The position numbers and the translations under genes were made by a program. This document shows positions 5,439 to 5,459 of a stretch of DNA of 5,459 bases, piece after piece (positions within the stretch are counted from its first letter, which is position 1; each line of letters opens with the position of its first letter). This DNA is from Rubrivirga sp. (GTDB lineage Bacteria; Bacteroidota; Rhodothermia; Rhodothermales; Rubricoccaceae), in the NCBI GenBank assembly GCA_012269805.1, contig JAAXJP010000326.1, positions 1 to 5,459 of the forward strand, written 5' to 3'. Below the pieces are notes generated by a model. The model did not search any database and was not told where the DNA came from. It saw only the letters and a list, made by a program, of their open reading frames with translations.

Positions 5439-5447
5439 AAAACGGAC
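5426..5447. repeat. Inverted repeat overlapping the -35 of the serine recombinase promoter
   Basis: GTCTGTTTTT (5426-5435) and AAAAACGGAC (5438-5447) pair with one mismatch across a 2-bp centre. The dyad covers the -35 element, a usual position for autorepression by a recombinase bound to its own crossover or res subsite. As RNA it would also be a hairpin with a T-run, so it could alternatively be the terminator of a gene to the right of the window, transcribed leftward. Confidence 0.45.
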
Positions 5448-5459
5448 GTTTCATTCCTC

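Overview
The window is very GC-rich, with strong G/C preference at third codon positions. One protein ends in a type-A Por (T9SS) sorting domain, and no gene has an obvious Shine-Dalgarno sequence. This points to the Bacteroidota/Rhodothermota side of the tree, with a Rhodothermia-like marine bacterium (Rubrivirga or Rubricoccus type) the best guess. That placement is inferred from protein style and composition, not from a marker gene.

Layout, left to right; every supported gene is on the minus strand. (1) 1-1032: a tyrosine recombinase running off the left edge, 344 residues visible, cut at about the catalytic tyrosine. It has a TTGACA-type promoter at 1081-1109. Just upstream are an 8-bp dyad (1112-1134) and a wider 9-bp inverted pair (1037-1045 / 1203-1211) with almost the same centre. 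(2) 1215-1451: a C-terminal remnant of a protein resembling the YaaC family. (3) 1499-2767: a secreted six-bladed YWTD-type beta-propeller with a T9SS sorting domain, GTG start. (4) 2768-2904: an intergenic gap with a perfect 12-bp-stem hairpin and an overlapping 14-bp tandem duplication. (5) 2905-4353: a chymotrypsin-fold (S1) serine protease with a lipoprotein-like signal and a long pro-region. (6) 4354-4712: a non-coding gap with several inverted repeats. (7) 4713-5351: a small serine recombinase (resolvase/invertase type). Homology requires it to start at or before an ACG codon, because the first GTG would remove the beta-strand leading to the catalytic serine. Its promoter candidate (TTGAAA-17-TATATA, 5410-5438) lies inside an AT-rich stretch with an inverted repeat.

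Two unrelated site-specific recombinases flank two exported proteins and a gene fragment, which looks like a mobile or hypervariable region carrying envelope or extracellular cargo. The protease and propeller may be co-transcribed and may work together outside the cytoplasm, but nothing in the sequence proves a functional link. I see no RNA genes, no CRISPR array and no complete insertion sequence. I also see no clear evidence for a wholly new system. The best leads are the ACG start of the serine recombinase, the near-concentric inverted repeats upstream of the integrase, and the overlapping hairpins between protease and propeller.
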